Below, piece by piece: positions 7,816 through 14,649 of a DNA stretch of 15,702 bases (position 1 is its first letter; every line of letters starts with the position of its first letter). The notes beneath the pieces are model-generated. The model searched no databases, was not told the DNA's origin, and worked only from the letters and a program-made list of their open reading frames with translations. Both the position numbers and the translations under genes were made by a program. The stretch is from Candidatus Hydrogenedentota bacterium (GTDB lineage Bacteria; Hydrogenedentota; Hydrogenedentia; Hydrogenedentales; CAITNO01), in NCBI GenBank assembly GCA_007124105.1, contig SLFT01000389.1, forward strand, positions 1-15,702, written 5' to 3'.

Positions 7816-7859
7816 AGACAACATCCGGTTTTAGTAAACAACCCGCCCCGGGCGCTTTT

Positions 7860-10040
7860 CTAAAAATAGGGCAGGAGAACCATGCCCACCTGGTAGGTGA
7901 TGACCGCCAGCACGAACGCAAGCGCCGTCGAGTAGAGCGTTGCGAAGGCGGCCCATTTCCACGAACCGCTTTCGCGGCGGATCACGGCAATAGTCACGAA
8001 ACAGGGCGCGTACAACATCACAAAGATCATGAGCGCGAACCCACGTACGGGGTTCCAGTCGGGATGCGCCGCCAACCGCTCGGACAGGGAGTGATAGTTT
8101 TCATCCGTCTGGTCCTCGAGCGCGTAGGCAGTGCCGAGCGCGCCGACCACCACCTCCTTGGCGGCAAAACCGCCAATAAGCGCGATATTCGTTTTCCAGT
8201 CGAATCCAGCGGCGGCGGAGACAGGTTCCAGCGTTTTTCCCGCGCGGCCCGCCATACTGTAGGCCAACGCGTCCGAATCATCCACTTCGTCGGGCGGACG
8301 CGGGAAATACATGAGCGCCCAGAGCACGATGTTGATGGCCAGGATAATGGTGCCCGCTTTCTTGATATACATCCAGGTCCGTTCCCAGGTATGGCGCAAC
8401 ACGCCGCGCAGCACAGGCAGATGATAGGGCGGCAATTCCATCACAAAGGGCGTCTGTGTACCGCGCACGATGGTGCGACGCAATACCCAGGCCGCGCACA
8501 GGGCGGTAACCCACGACAACGCCCAAAGCGTCATCATGACCAGAATGCGGTCGCCGGGAAAGAATGCGGCAATAAGCATGGCGTACACAGGCATCTTTGC
8601 GCCACAGTTCATGAACGGCGTCACCAGCATGGTCAACAGCCTGTCCTTGTCTTCGCGCATGGTGCGCGTGGCCATGATGCCCGGCACGGCGCAGCCGCCA
8701 GCGCCGATGCCGCCCGCCACGATAAAGGCGAGAATGGACTTGCCCTGCAGCCCAAAGACGCGCAATGGGCGGTCAAGAATAAAGGCTACCCGCGCGATGT
8801 AGCCGCTGTCCTCGAGCGCGGATACAAACAAAAACATAAAAAAGATGAGCGGCACAAAGTTCAGTACGCCGCCCACGCCGCCGATAATGCCGGCGTCAAG
8901 CAACGAATGCAGCATGGGCGCATACGCTTCGAGAGGCGAAAGGAACGATGACAATACGTCAAAAGACCAGGCTACCACGCCCGTGGGGCTTTGCCATCCG
9001 CCCGGCCAGGGCAACCATGCCCATTCGTCGGACAACTTAAACACCCAGAAAAACAACATTGCCACTACGCCCACGAGAATAACAGGCCCCAGCAACCGAT
9101 TGCACACGATCTTGTCAATCTGGTCCGTCATATCGCGGCGGGCCTGCGCTGTAAAGGACACACAAGCCTTGACAACACCCGCGGCAATCCCATACCGGTG
9201 CTCAGCAACAATGGTGGCGGCATCCGCGTCGAAATGCGTCTCGATGCGATGCGCCGCCTCATCGGCCAGCGCCTTGAGAGACGCGGCGTCTTCCGGCGCT
9301 ATCGCCCGCGCCTGCCCGTACACGACCGGGTCTTTTTCAATGAGTTTTGTCGCCAGCCAGGACGGCGCAAACATTTCCACCAGCGAGGGATATGCCCCGA
9401 CCTGCCCGGTAAGCGCGGCAATTTCTTCATCCACGGCATGACCAAAACGAACCGGCGCGGGCATGGCGTCAAGCCGACCCTCAATAACGGCGATACAGGC
9501 GTCTCGCAGTTCGTTAACGCCTGTACCGCGGCTCGCCACCGTCGGGATTACCGGTACGCCCAGAAGCTGTGATAGCCTGGCAGCGTCCACCTGGTACCCC
9601 CGTCGCTCTGCGGCATCCATCATATTCAGCGCAATAACCGTGGGCGCCCGCATTTCCAGAATCTGGGTCGTGAGATACAGGTTGCGTTCAAGGTTTGACG
9701 CGTCCACAACATCAACGATTAGCGCGGGTTTCCGGTCCACAATATAGTTGCGCGCCACCAGCTCTTCCTGGGTATACGCCGTCAGTGAATACGCGCCTGG
9801 CAAGTCCACGACCGTCAATCGTTTCCCCGCGTGACGCATAACGCCGCTCTTATACTCGACCGTTACGCCAGGATAATTGCTGACTTGTTGCGATGCGCCT
9901 GTAAGACGGTTGTAAACACTGGTTTTCCCGGCATTCGGATTGCCGGCTATGACAATTTCATCTGTGGACAATGCGGGTTGTTTTCCTTGTGGGAGAGAAC
10001 GTTGTTTCTCGATATTACGAAGATGCGGGCGAGAACTCAC
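7860..10040 (-). CDS. feoB: Ferrous iron transporter FeoB
   Basis: 726 residues; inner-membrane Fe(II) uptake coupled to an N-terminal G-protein domain. The G motifs are clear: G1 GNPNAGKT (33-40), the G2 threonine near 60, G3 DLPG (79-82), G4 NMMD (139-142) and a G5-like ASRGTG. The membrane half has the FeoB gate signatures GAGGCAVPGIMATRT and LVTPFMNCGAKMPVYA, and further membrane segments run to the C-terminus. The length is normal for the family. The start is taken as GTG 10038-10040, which overlaps the end of feoA by 26 bases. Its Shine-Dalgarno (GCGGA) is weak, and a TTG at 9969-9971 is an alternative that would remove 23 residues of a nonconserved N-terminal extension. The next ATG falls inside the G domain and is too late. 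It is the last gene of the operon and converges with the TIM-barrel gene across a 44-base gap. Confidence 0.97.
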   Translation of the reverse strand: MSSRPHLRNIEKQRSLPQGKQPALSTDEIVIAGNPNAGKTSVYNRLTGASQQVSNYPGVTVEYKSGVMRHAGKRLTVVDLPGAYSLTAYTQEELVARNYIVDRKPALIVDVVDASNLERNLYLTTQILEMRAPTVIALNMMDAAERRGYQVDAARLSQLLGVPVIPTVASRGTGVNELRDACIAVIEGRLDAMPAPVRFGHAVDEEIAALTGQVGAYPSLVEMFAPSWLATKLIEKDPVVYGQARAIAPEDAASLKALADEAAHRIETHFDADAATIVAEHRYGIAAGVVKACVSFTAQARRDMTDQIDKIVCNRLLGPVILVGVVAMLFFWVFKLSDEWAWLPWPGGWQSPTGVVAWSFDVLSSFLSPLEAYAPMLHSLLDAGIIGGVGGVLNFVPLIFFMFLFVSALEDSGYIARVAFILDRPLRVFGLQGKSILAFIVAGGIGAGGCAVPGIMATRTMREDKDRLLTMLVTPFMNCGAKMPVYAMLIAAFFPGDRILVMMTLWALSWVTALCAAWVLRRTIVRGTQTPFVMELPPYHLPVLRGVLRHTWERTWMYIKKAGTIILAINIVLWALMYFPRPPDEVDDSDALAYSMAGRAGKTLEPVSAAAGFDWKTNIALIGGFAAKEVVVGALGTAYALEDQTDENYHSLSERLAAHPDWNPVRGFALMIFVMLYAPCFVTIAVIRRESGSWKWAAFATLYSTALAFVLAVITYQVGMVLLPYF

Positions 10041-10281
10041 GTTCCGCTATCAATTCTACCTCGATGCTGCGCGCCTCACTCATGCGTATGGCCAGCCGAT
10101 AACCCTTCAACACGATCTCCACGGGATCGCCCAACGGCGCATGACGTTCCACACGCAAGGCCGCGCCTTTGGTGAGCCCCATATCCAGAAGGCGCATGCG
10201 CACACACGCCGGAGCATTCTCGTGTATACGCACTATCCGGGCAGTATCGCCGGTTATTAAATCAAACAACGTTTTCTTCAT
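10015..10281 (-). CDS. feoA: Ferrous iron transport protein FeoA
   Basis: 88 residues, a small cytoplasmic SH3-like protein that works with FeoB. Typical features are the LFDLITGDTARIVRI start, then the conserved MRLLDMGLTKGAALRV (about 29-44), then GDPVEIVLKGYRLAIRMSEA before a short polar tail. The length is usual for single-domain FeoA. The ATG at 10279-10281 is preceded by an AT-rich stretch with no Shine-Dalgarno, which suggests coupling to the gene upstream or a start near the 5' end of its own transcript. Its last 26 bases overlap the start of feoB, so the two are probably translationally coupled. Confidence 0.93.
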   Translation of the reverse strand: MKKTLFDLITGDTARIVRIHENAPACVRMRLLDMGLTKGAALRVERHAPLGDPVEIVLKGYRLAIRMSEARSIEVELIAEREFSPASS

Positions 10282-10311
10282 AAAAAAATTCTATATTCGT
10301 TTTTGTAGGGG

Positions 10312-10530
10312 TCAGTTCTTGTCAGGGGAATGCGCGCTGTTGGAAGCCTGTATCGTGTCGCCTGAAGCGCATTCATGACGCAACTCATCAGGCGCATCGC
10401 AGACCTCGCAGTCACAGCAGGAAGGCGCTGGATTACGCAGCCTGCGTACGGCTCGAAAAATCATGAGAAGAACTGCGCCGATAACAATACCACATACCAA
10501 CAATAAATCCATAAAGCCACACACTTTCAT
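10312..10530 (-). CDS. Small Cys-rich membrane protein, FeoB-associated type
   Basis: 72 residues from ATG 10528-10530, or 66 from ATG 10510-10512, where translation starts MDLLLV. Neither start has a good ribosome binding site. One membrane helix (LLLVCGIVIGAVLLMIF) is followed by a basic RAVRRLR anchor and a cysteine cluster SCCDCEVCDAP, with one more Cys near HEC. This layout matches the FeoB-associated Cys-rich membrane protein family, which is usually encoded beside feoAB and is thought to help or regulate iron transport. It lies 30 bases upstream of feoA on the same strand, so it is probably the first gene of the feo operon. The cysteines could bind iron or another metal; the role is inferred from family and position. 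Confidence 0.75.
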   Translation of the reverse strand: MKVCGFMDLLLVCGIVIGAVLLMIFRAVRRLRNPAPSCCDCEVCDAPDELRHECASGDTIQASNSAHSPDKN

Positions 10531-10592
10531 CTGGGCGCCGGGTTCGTTTCATACCCATTGCGCCTTTCGTTTACCATGCATTTCAATGGATC

Positions 10593-10622
10593 AGCATACA
10601 ATACAACACCGGCGCAAAGCAA
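10593..10622 (-). promoter_or_regulatory. Possible weak promoter for the feo operon
   Basis: Read on the - strand, TTGCTT (10617-10622) and TATGCT (10593-10598) are 18 bases apart, a weak sigma-70-like pair 62 bases before the first feo ATG. I see no Fur-type palindrome around it. This is a best guess only. Confidence 0.25.
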
Positions 10623-10656
10623 AATAATCCTCTTGCTACGCATTTTTTGCCATGCA

Positions 10657-10689
10657 GCGTCGTCGGACTTGTCCGACTGCGTCTGACGC
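10657..10689. repeat. Inverted repeat GTCGGAC-TT-GTCCGAC with outer GCGTC/GACGC arms
   Basis: GTCGGAC (10662-10668) and GTCCGAC (10671-10677) are perfect complements separated by TT. An outer pair, GCGTC (10657-10661) with GACGC (10685-10689), extends the structure around a 7-base bulge. It lies between the kinase-like gene and the feo operon and may be a leftover of a dispersed GTCCGAC-type repeat, or a terminator or operator. Confidence 0.4.
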
Positions 10690-10768
10690 CCTCCAAAAAT
10701 AAGACTATCTTGGGGGCTACTCATGGGCCTTCGGGTCGCCGCCAGCCATGAAAATATGAACGCCGGGC

Positions 10769-11545
10769 CTACCTGTTGCCACAGCAGCGGCCTGATTCTA
10801 CTGCCTTCAGATGGTCTACCAGCGCGGCAAATGCCTTCATATCATGGAGTTGAAACCGGTCAAAAACAGGCGCGTTCAAAATGGTTATCCATCGTAGCGG
10901 GCGCATACTTTTGGCGAGCCGCTCGCGCACCAACACCCCGCGAACGGTTTCATATCGTGTAATGATGTCGTCATAATTCACCGTAACGCCAAGCCGTCCG
11001 ACATAAGTCAAAAAGACGAACACATCTCTAAGCTGCATCTCCTCAATCGGATACTGTTCAACGCGCTCTTCAAAATCAATGAGGTAGACCTTATCGTCTT
11101 TGAGCGTAAAGTTTTTCAGCTGGGCGCCGCCATGAGCAAAGCCGGCCTGGTGCAGGTTGGCGAGCGCGACAACGGCGCGCACAAGATATTCGTCCGCCCT
11201 GTCAGGCTTCTGTGACACGGCTTTATGCATCACGGCGCCCACATCCTCGAGCACGAGGTAGCGGGGATCGCTATGTACAATCTTCGGGACAGGGATATGC
11301 GCCGCCAACAGTCGCTCCAATTTTTCCTTTTCATAGGCAAGTGAAGCGCCAGGATCGGCAAATGTCGTGGGGGCAAGAAGCATATTGCCTGTCACGGCAT
11401 AAGCGACGCGTTGTACCAACGGGCCATAGCGCGCCTTACCGGCGAGTTGTTTCTTTACAAAATAATGTTTACCGTCCACATCAAGCGTGAACACCCGGCG
11501 CCGCGCGCTGTTCAGTGTTTCATCGGACAGTACAAATGGATTCAT
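10769..11545 (-). CDS. Bud32/lipopolysaccharide-kinase-like protein with altered catalytic loop
   Basis: 258 residues from ATG 11543-11545, chosen because the protein-like sequence begins here; the frame stays open to a GTG at 11609-11611, which would add 22 basic residues. Neither start has a strong ribosome binding site. The fold is a small protein-kinase-like one. HYFVKK gives the ATP-binding Lys (K31); E72 or E74 could be its partner; then come VLEDVG (hinge), LHQAGFAHGGAQLKN (catalytic loop, 131-145) and LIDFEE (the DFG-equivalent, D157). The usual HGD reads HGG, so the catalytic Asp position is Gly140, while N145 and D157 are kept. Family members phosphorylate core sugars of lipopolysaccharide or proteins. 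This one may be a sugar kinase of an Asp-less subfamily or a pseudokinase. It stands alone between the feo operon and a noncoding stretch. Confidence 0.72.
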   Translation of the reverse strand: MNPFVLSDETLNSARRRVFTLDVDGKHYFVKKQLAGKARYGPLVQRVAYAVTGNMLLAPTTFADPGASLAYEKEKLERLLAAHIPVPKIVHSDPRYLVLEDVGAVMHKAVSQKPDRADEYLVRAVVALANLHQAGFAHGGAQLKNFTLKDDKVYLIDFEERVEQYPIEEMQLRDVFVFLTYVGRLGVTVNYDDIITRYETVRGVLVRERLAKSMRPLRWITILNAPVFDRFQLHDMKAFAALVDHLKAVESGRCCGNR

Positions 11546-11919
11546 AGGGATTGCCTGGTGATTTCGTGCGACAAAACATCGCGACAGAAATGCACCCTTC
11601 CTTCTGTTCACTGTTAGCGGCTCATATCATCTCAAAACGCTTCCGTGTTATTCCGCGGTCATCACGTGGGCCGTCTGCATTCGTGAACGGGGCCGCCTCT
11701 TCGCTTCTGCATACGCGGCCAGTCTATGAGTATACCACCTTTTCGACACGTATGTTGTCGCCACAAGAATTACAGATGCGCCGCTCACGGTTCCATCAGA
11801 CAAGCGCTTCCGGCTGTATTGACATAGTCAGTCGTTTACGATATAGTCATTGCCACAGGCCGCGATAAACGCCCTGCCACACGCATCTTAGGGAACGGAC
11901 GCAACAGGAGATAAACATA
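11546..11919. other. 374-base intergenic region between divergent genes
   Basis: It separates the kinase-like gene (-) from the 53-residue membrane protein (+). The right end has a near-consensus + strand promoter (11819-11847). On the - strand a TATACT box (11729-11734) could be the -10 of the kinase-like gene, but no -35 is visible. Just upstream of it is a short inverted repeat, CGACA/TGTCG (11744-11760). I see no gene in 11612-11818; an open + strand frame there has no coding character. Confidence 0.6.
11819..11847 (+). promoter_or_regulatory. Near-consensus sigma-70 promoter with overlapping direct repeats
   Basis: TTGACA (11819-11824, perfect -35), a 17-base spacer and TATAGT (11842-11847, five of six) make the best promoter in the window. 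Transcription should start near 11854, leaving a leader of about 66 bases before ATG 11920. ATAGTCA occurs twice, at 11824-11830 and 11843-11849, 19 bases apart, overlapping both boxes. This is where a repressor binding on one face of the helix would sit. Confidence 0.75.
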
Positions 11920-12081
11920 ATGTCTTACGAAAAAGGTCCAGTAACCGCCGTAGGCGTTCTTGCCGTCGGCATCGTTGATTTGATTATCTCGCCTATCCTG
12001 TTTGTACTGAGTTGGATTGTTCGCGCCGTGCTGCTTCCAGTGAATTTCTTGACGGAATTTTTTGATTTTTCTAATCCGTGA
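11920..12081 (+). CDS. 53-residue membrane protein of unknown function
   Basis: ATG 11920-11922 to TGA 12079-12081, with CAGGAG at 11905-11910 (9-base spacing) and a strong promoter 73 bases upstream. The protein starts MSYEKGPVTAVGVLAV and is hydrophobic from about residue 8 to 44, interrupted by D20, P25 and R36, so one long or two short membrane helices are likely. It ends in LTEFFDFSNP. I know no family for it. A strong promoter, a proper ribosome binding site and clean ends make it a real gene rather than a chance frame. It is alone on its strand, followed 48 bases later by the end of a convergent dehydrogenase gene. It could be a stress-type small membrane protein, a toxin-like peptide or a partner of a larger membrane complex. 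Confidence 0.75.
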   Translation: MSYEKGPVTAVGVLAVGIVDLIISPILFVLSWIVRAVLLPVNFLTEFFDFSNP

Positions 12082-12129
12082 GAAAACGACACGATACGGA
12101 TATCTTTAAGCGCGCACACCGTTATTTTC

Positions 12130-12960
12130 TCAGGCCTGCAAGCCGCCGGTCACTTCGAGCACGTGACCGGTAATATACGACGCGTAGGGAGACGCCAGCA
12201 GAAGGATGGCGCCGGCGGCGTCCTCGGGCGTACCGGCGCGGCCTAACGGAATAAGCATGTTGATCATGCCTTTCATGTGGCCGGGAATGCCGAGCCGCAC
12301 TTCCTCGCCCGCCCTGGTAATCTTCTCGCCCGCCTCCTGATCCTGTGTCAGGCGGGTTTCGATCATGCCAAAGGCCACGGCGTTGCAGCGAATGCCGAAA
12401 GCGCCCCATTCCTTGGCTATGGTCTTGGTCATGCCGGCAATGCCGCTTTTCGCTGTGCTGTAGTTAATCTGACCCACGTTTCCGTTTAGCCCAGCCACAG
12501 ACGACACGTTAATGATACAACGAGGCTCGGGCGACTGTCCCGCGCCGCGCTCGGCCTTGGCGGCGTCGCGCATGTGCGGGGCGGCGGCGCGCGCCAGCCG
12601 AAAGGGCGCCATGTTATGCACCTCCAGCATGGCCATGAATTGCTTGTCGCTCATCTTATGCAACATGCCGTCCCAGGTGTACCCGGCGTTGTTTACCAGG
12701 ATATTCAATTTTCCAAACGCGTCAATGGCGGCCTTCACTACTGCTTCAGGAAAAGCCGGATCGGTTACGTCGCCTGCATGCGCAATCGCTTCGCCGCCAT
12801 CGGCCTTGATGGCCGCAACGACTTCTTCCGCCGGCGCCGCGTCCAGATCGCTCACTACAACGCGCGCGCCCTGGCTGGCGAACAGTTTGGCGGTCGCCGC
12901 GCCAATGCCTCGGCCCGCGCCGGTAATAATCGCTGTCTGATTCTCTAACAATACTGCCAT
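12130..12960 (-). CDS. Short-chain dehydrogenase/reductase, FabG-like
   Basis: 276 residues from ATG 12958-12960, with GAGGAG seven bases in front, so the start is secure. It is a classical SDR: TGAGRGIG (13-20, dinucleotide binding), D64 in GDV, NNAG (90-93), catalytic N116, S154, Y167 and K171 (YSTAK) with the normal Ser-Tyr spacing, and a C-terminal ITGHVLEVTGG. D38 at the end of the second strand suggests NAD(H) rather than NADP(H). About ten extra residues before the catalytic serine (around 133-147, AAKAERGAGQSPEPR) are typical of some 3-hydroxyacyl dehydrogenase-like SDRs. It probably reduces or oxidises a 3-oxo/3-hydroxyacyl group or a small alcohol in the cytoplasm. It is transcribed alone, divergent from the HAD-membrane fusion gene. 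Confidence 0.93.
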   Translation of the reverse strand: MAVLLENQTAIITGAGRGIGAATAKLFASQGARVVVSDLDAAPAEEVVAAIKADGGEAIAHAGDVTDPAFPEAVVKAAIDAFGKLNILVNNAGYTWDGMLHKMSDKQFMAMLEVHNMAPFRLARAAAPHMRDAAKAERGAGQSPEPRCIINVSSVAGLNGNVGQINYSTAKSGIAGMTKTIAKEWGAFGIRCNAVAFGMIETRLTQDQEAGEKITRAGEEVRLGIPGHMKGMINMLIPLGRAGTPEDAAGAILLLASPYASYITGHVLEVTGGLQA

Positions 12961-13021
12961 GACATACTCCTCTTCTCCGCCGCTTGTTTTCTAAAAAGTA
13001 AAGTAGAAGGTTTGGTTCAAA

Positions 13022-13050
13022 ACTATATACTTTTTGTGCGCTCATTTCAA
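13022..13050 (-). promoter_or_regulatory. Sigma-70 promoter of the dehydrogenase gene
   Basis: On the - strand, TTGAAA (13045-13050) and TATAGT (13022-13027) each match the consensus at five of six bases and are 17 bases apart. Transcription should begin near 13015, about 54 bases before the ATG. Confidence 0.7.
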
Positions 13051-13052
13051 TT

Positions 13053-13080
13053 GCGCGGATGTATGTTGCGACATACGCGC
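13053..13080. promoter_or_regulatory. Inverted repeat GTATGT-TGCG-ACATAC, possible operator
   Basis: GTATGT (13061-13066) and ACATAC (13071-13076) are perfect complements around TGCG. Outer GCGC blocks at 13053-13056 and 13077-13080 extend the symmetry with a 4-base offset. It lies directly upstream of the dehydrogenase -35 box and between the two divergent genes, a position suited to an activator or shared regulator. Function is inferred from position. Confidence 0.4.
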
Positions 13081-13145
13081 TGCACCGTCTTGGCAGTGCC
13101 GCTGTACGCGGAGAACCTCTGATTCGCGTTCCTCCTTGAATTTGT

Positions 13146-13151
13146 TATACT
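13146..13151 (+). promoter_or_regulatory. -10 box of a probable leaderless transcript
   Basis: TATACT ends six bases before ATG 13158, the usual distance from a -10 box to the transcription start, so the RNA would begin at or next to the start codon. No Shine-Dalgarno is present (the preceding bases are pyrimidine-rich, TTTCCCC), which fits. The -35 side (TTCGCG at 13123-13128) is poor. Confidence 0.5.
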
Positions 13152-13157
13152 TTCCCC

Positions 13158-14600
13158 ATGGACTCCCACGTTACAACAGAACAGGCGCTTGTTGATTTAT
13201 CCTCTGGTCATTACGACCATATCCTGCTGGATTTTGATCATACCCTTTTGCTTGACAATTCCACTGAGCGATTTCTCGATACACTGCGGCCGCGGCTGCT
13301 GGCGTTTTTACTGGTTGCCGCCAGCGATTGGCTTGTTCGCGCGCTCGCCTGGTTCGGCCTGTGTTCCTATAACGCCCAACGCGACTTCATGCGTGTACTT
13401 ATCTGTACTGCGTTGATGCCCTGGTCCGCTCTGTTCTGGACCAGAGCGGCAAGACGCCTCGCCCAAAGCGCCATGAATCAACCACTGATTAACGCGTTGC
13501 CGCCGAACCAACCAATAGTGGTGTTAAGTTTCGGGTTTCGCCATGTTATTAAACCGATACTGAACGCTGCCGGTCTGTCACAGGCGACATTGGTTTGCTC
13601 TGATGTGGCGCGCTGGGAAAACCTTCGCGCCAGCGGCAAACCGCAGGCCCTCGCAAAGTACGCACCCGACTTCCCCTTGAACCGGGCCGTGTTTGTCACC
13701 GACTCTCATGACGACGATGCTGTTGTCTCGCAGGTTGCGCGCGCGCACCTTGTGCAATGGGGGCCTTACACCGCGCCAGCCTTCCAAAATTATTATGTGC
13801 CCATGCGGTACGCTGTGCAAGGCAAATACGCAAACAGCCGGTACTTTACCTACCAGATTCTACTGGAAGATTTCGCGCTCTTGTTGCTTGCGTATGCCTT
13901 CTCGCCGTGGTACGCGGTCGGGCTATGGTGTTTGTTTCTATCGTTATACGCCATCTATGAGATAGGCTATTTTGAAAACGACCATCTGGCCGCGTCGCGT
14001 GAGGCCATGCCAGCCGTTTCCGAGGAAGCGCGCGGATTTAAGGCGCATCCGCGATACAAACCGTGGGCATGGGCGGTCATTTTCGGCGTTAGTGGAATTC
14101 TGGCAACAGGCCCGGCCGGCTGGCGGTACGTTGAGCCATCAGGGCTTTGGCTGCTGCGCGCGGGAACGTTCTGGGTGTTAACGCTCGTGTGTGTGCGTGG
14201 GGTGTTTTTTCTTTTCAATAGGCTGGCGCCGGCCCATCGTATTCCTGTGTTCCCATTGTTGCATGTCATGAAAACATTCGCGTTTGCCCTGTTTGTTCCG
14301 CTTACCCTTATAGGGGCACTGCTGCTGGCGGCGCAGGCGGCGTCTCTGTCGCTTAACTACACCATCTACCGGCTCGGCGGCAACCCTGATCGTTTTAACC
14401 GACAAGCGTGGCGATTGCTGCTATTTCTTGCGCTTGTCTGCGGCGCTTTTGTACTCGCGCCAGCGGACATTATCCAAACGAGCCCTACCCGATTCATATT
14501 GATCCTTGTCTGGTGCGCCACCCGCAGCATCGAACGGGGGCGACGCAAGAATATTCTACGTATTATTGGGGAATTCGTGCGCAGCAAAGGGGATGGATAA
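13158..14600 (+). CDS. HAD phosphatase-multispanning membrane domain fusion protein
   Basis: 480 residues. The N-terminal ~205 form a HAD hydrolase: DFDHT (25-29, nucleophile D25 and acid D27), S124 (motif II, VVLSFGFRH), K161 (motif III) and TDSHDD (181-186, motif IV). The cap between motifs I and II contains hydrophobic helices (about 46-69 and 80-94) that may touch the membrane. Residues ~235-460 hold roughly seven hydrophobic segments, with a conserved-looking polar motif YEIGYFENDH (267-276) after the second. HAD-UbiA fusions are known, but the UbiA Asp motif (NDxxD) is not seen, so the membrane half is unassigned. The start is fixed by DFDHT being only 25 residues in. No ribosome binding site precedes it; translation is probably leaderless. 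It converges with a polyprenyl-phosphate sugar transferase, so a lipid-phosphate or envelope substrate is plausible. Confidence 0.82.
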   Translation: MDSHVTTEQALVDLSSGHYDHILLDFDHTLLLDNSTERFLDTLRPRLLAFLLVAASDWLVRALAWFGLCSYNAQRDFMRVLICTALMPWSALFWTRAARRLAQSAMNQPLINALPPNQPIVVLSFGFRHVIKPILNAAGLSQATLVCSDVARWENLRASGKPQALAKYAPDFPLNRAVFVTDSHDDDAVVSQVARAHLVQWGPYTAPAFQNYYVPMRYAVQGKYANSRYFTYQILLEDFALLLLAYAFSPWYAVGLWCLFLSLYAIYEIGYFENDHLAASREAMPAVSEEARGFKAHPRYKPWAWAVIFGVSGILATGPAGWRYVEPSGLWLLRAGTFWVLTLVCVRGVFFLFNRLAPAHRIPVFPLLHVMKTFAFALFVPLTLIGALLLAAQAASLSLNYTIYRLGGNPDRFNRQAWRLLLFLALVCGAFVLAPADIIQTSPTRFILILVWCATRSIERGRRKNILRIIGEFVRSKGDG

Positions 14601-14649
14601 CAAAATATGTTCCCGCCGCTCTTACGCGGTTCCCTGACCGACTGTGCGC

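Noticed and set aside
7816..7859. GC-rich CCCG-CCC-CGGG hairpin between the convergent TIM-barrel and feoB genes as a terminator
   Set aside because: The stem is only four pairs and the following T-run is short, so I do not list it as a terminator.
8064..8951. 295-residue + strand frame across feoB
   Set aside because: feoB on the - strand is certain here; the antisense product is rich in His/Arg/Gly without motifs.
10527..10724. 65-residue - strand frame overlapping the Cys-rich gene start as ATGA
   Set aside because: The overlap looks like coupling, but half of the frame is the translated inverted repeat (QSDKSDDA) and the rest has no coding character; too weak to call a gene.
10282..10768. 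Fur box upstream of the feo genes
   Set aside because: I looked for a GATAATGATAATCATTATC-like palindrome and saw none; iron control, if any, uses something else.
11551..11868. 105-residue + strand frame across the 374-base intergenic region
   Set aside because: It has no ribosome binding site, it runs through the promoter of the next gene and it has no protein-like pattern.
14611..14631. CCGC/GCGG hairpin between the convergent genes near 14600 as a terminator
   Set aside because: Four to five pairs with no T-run in either direction.
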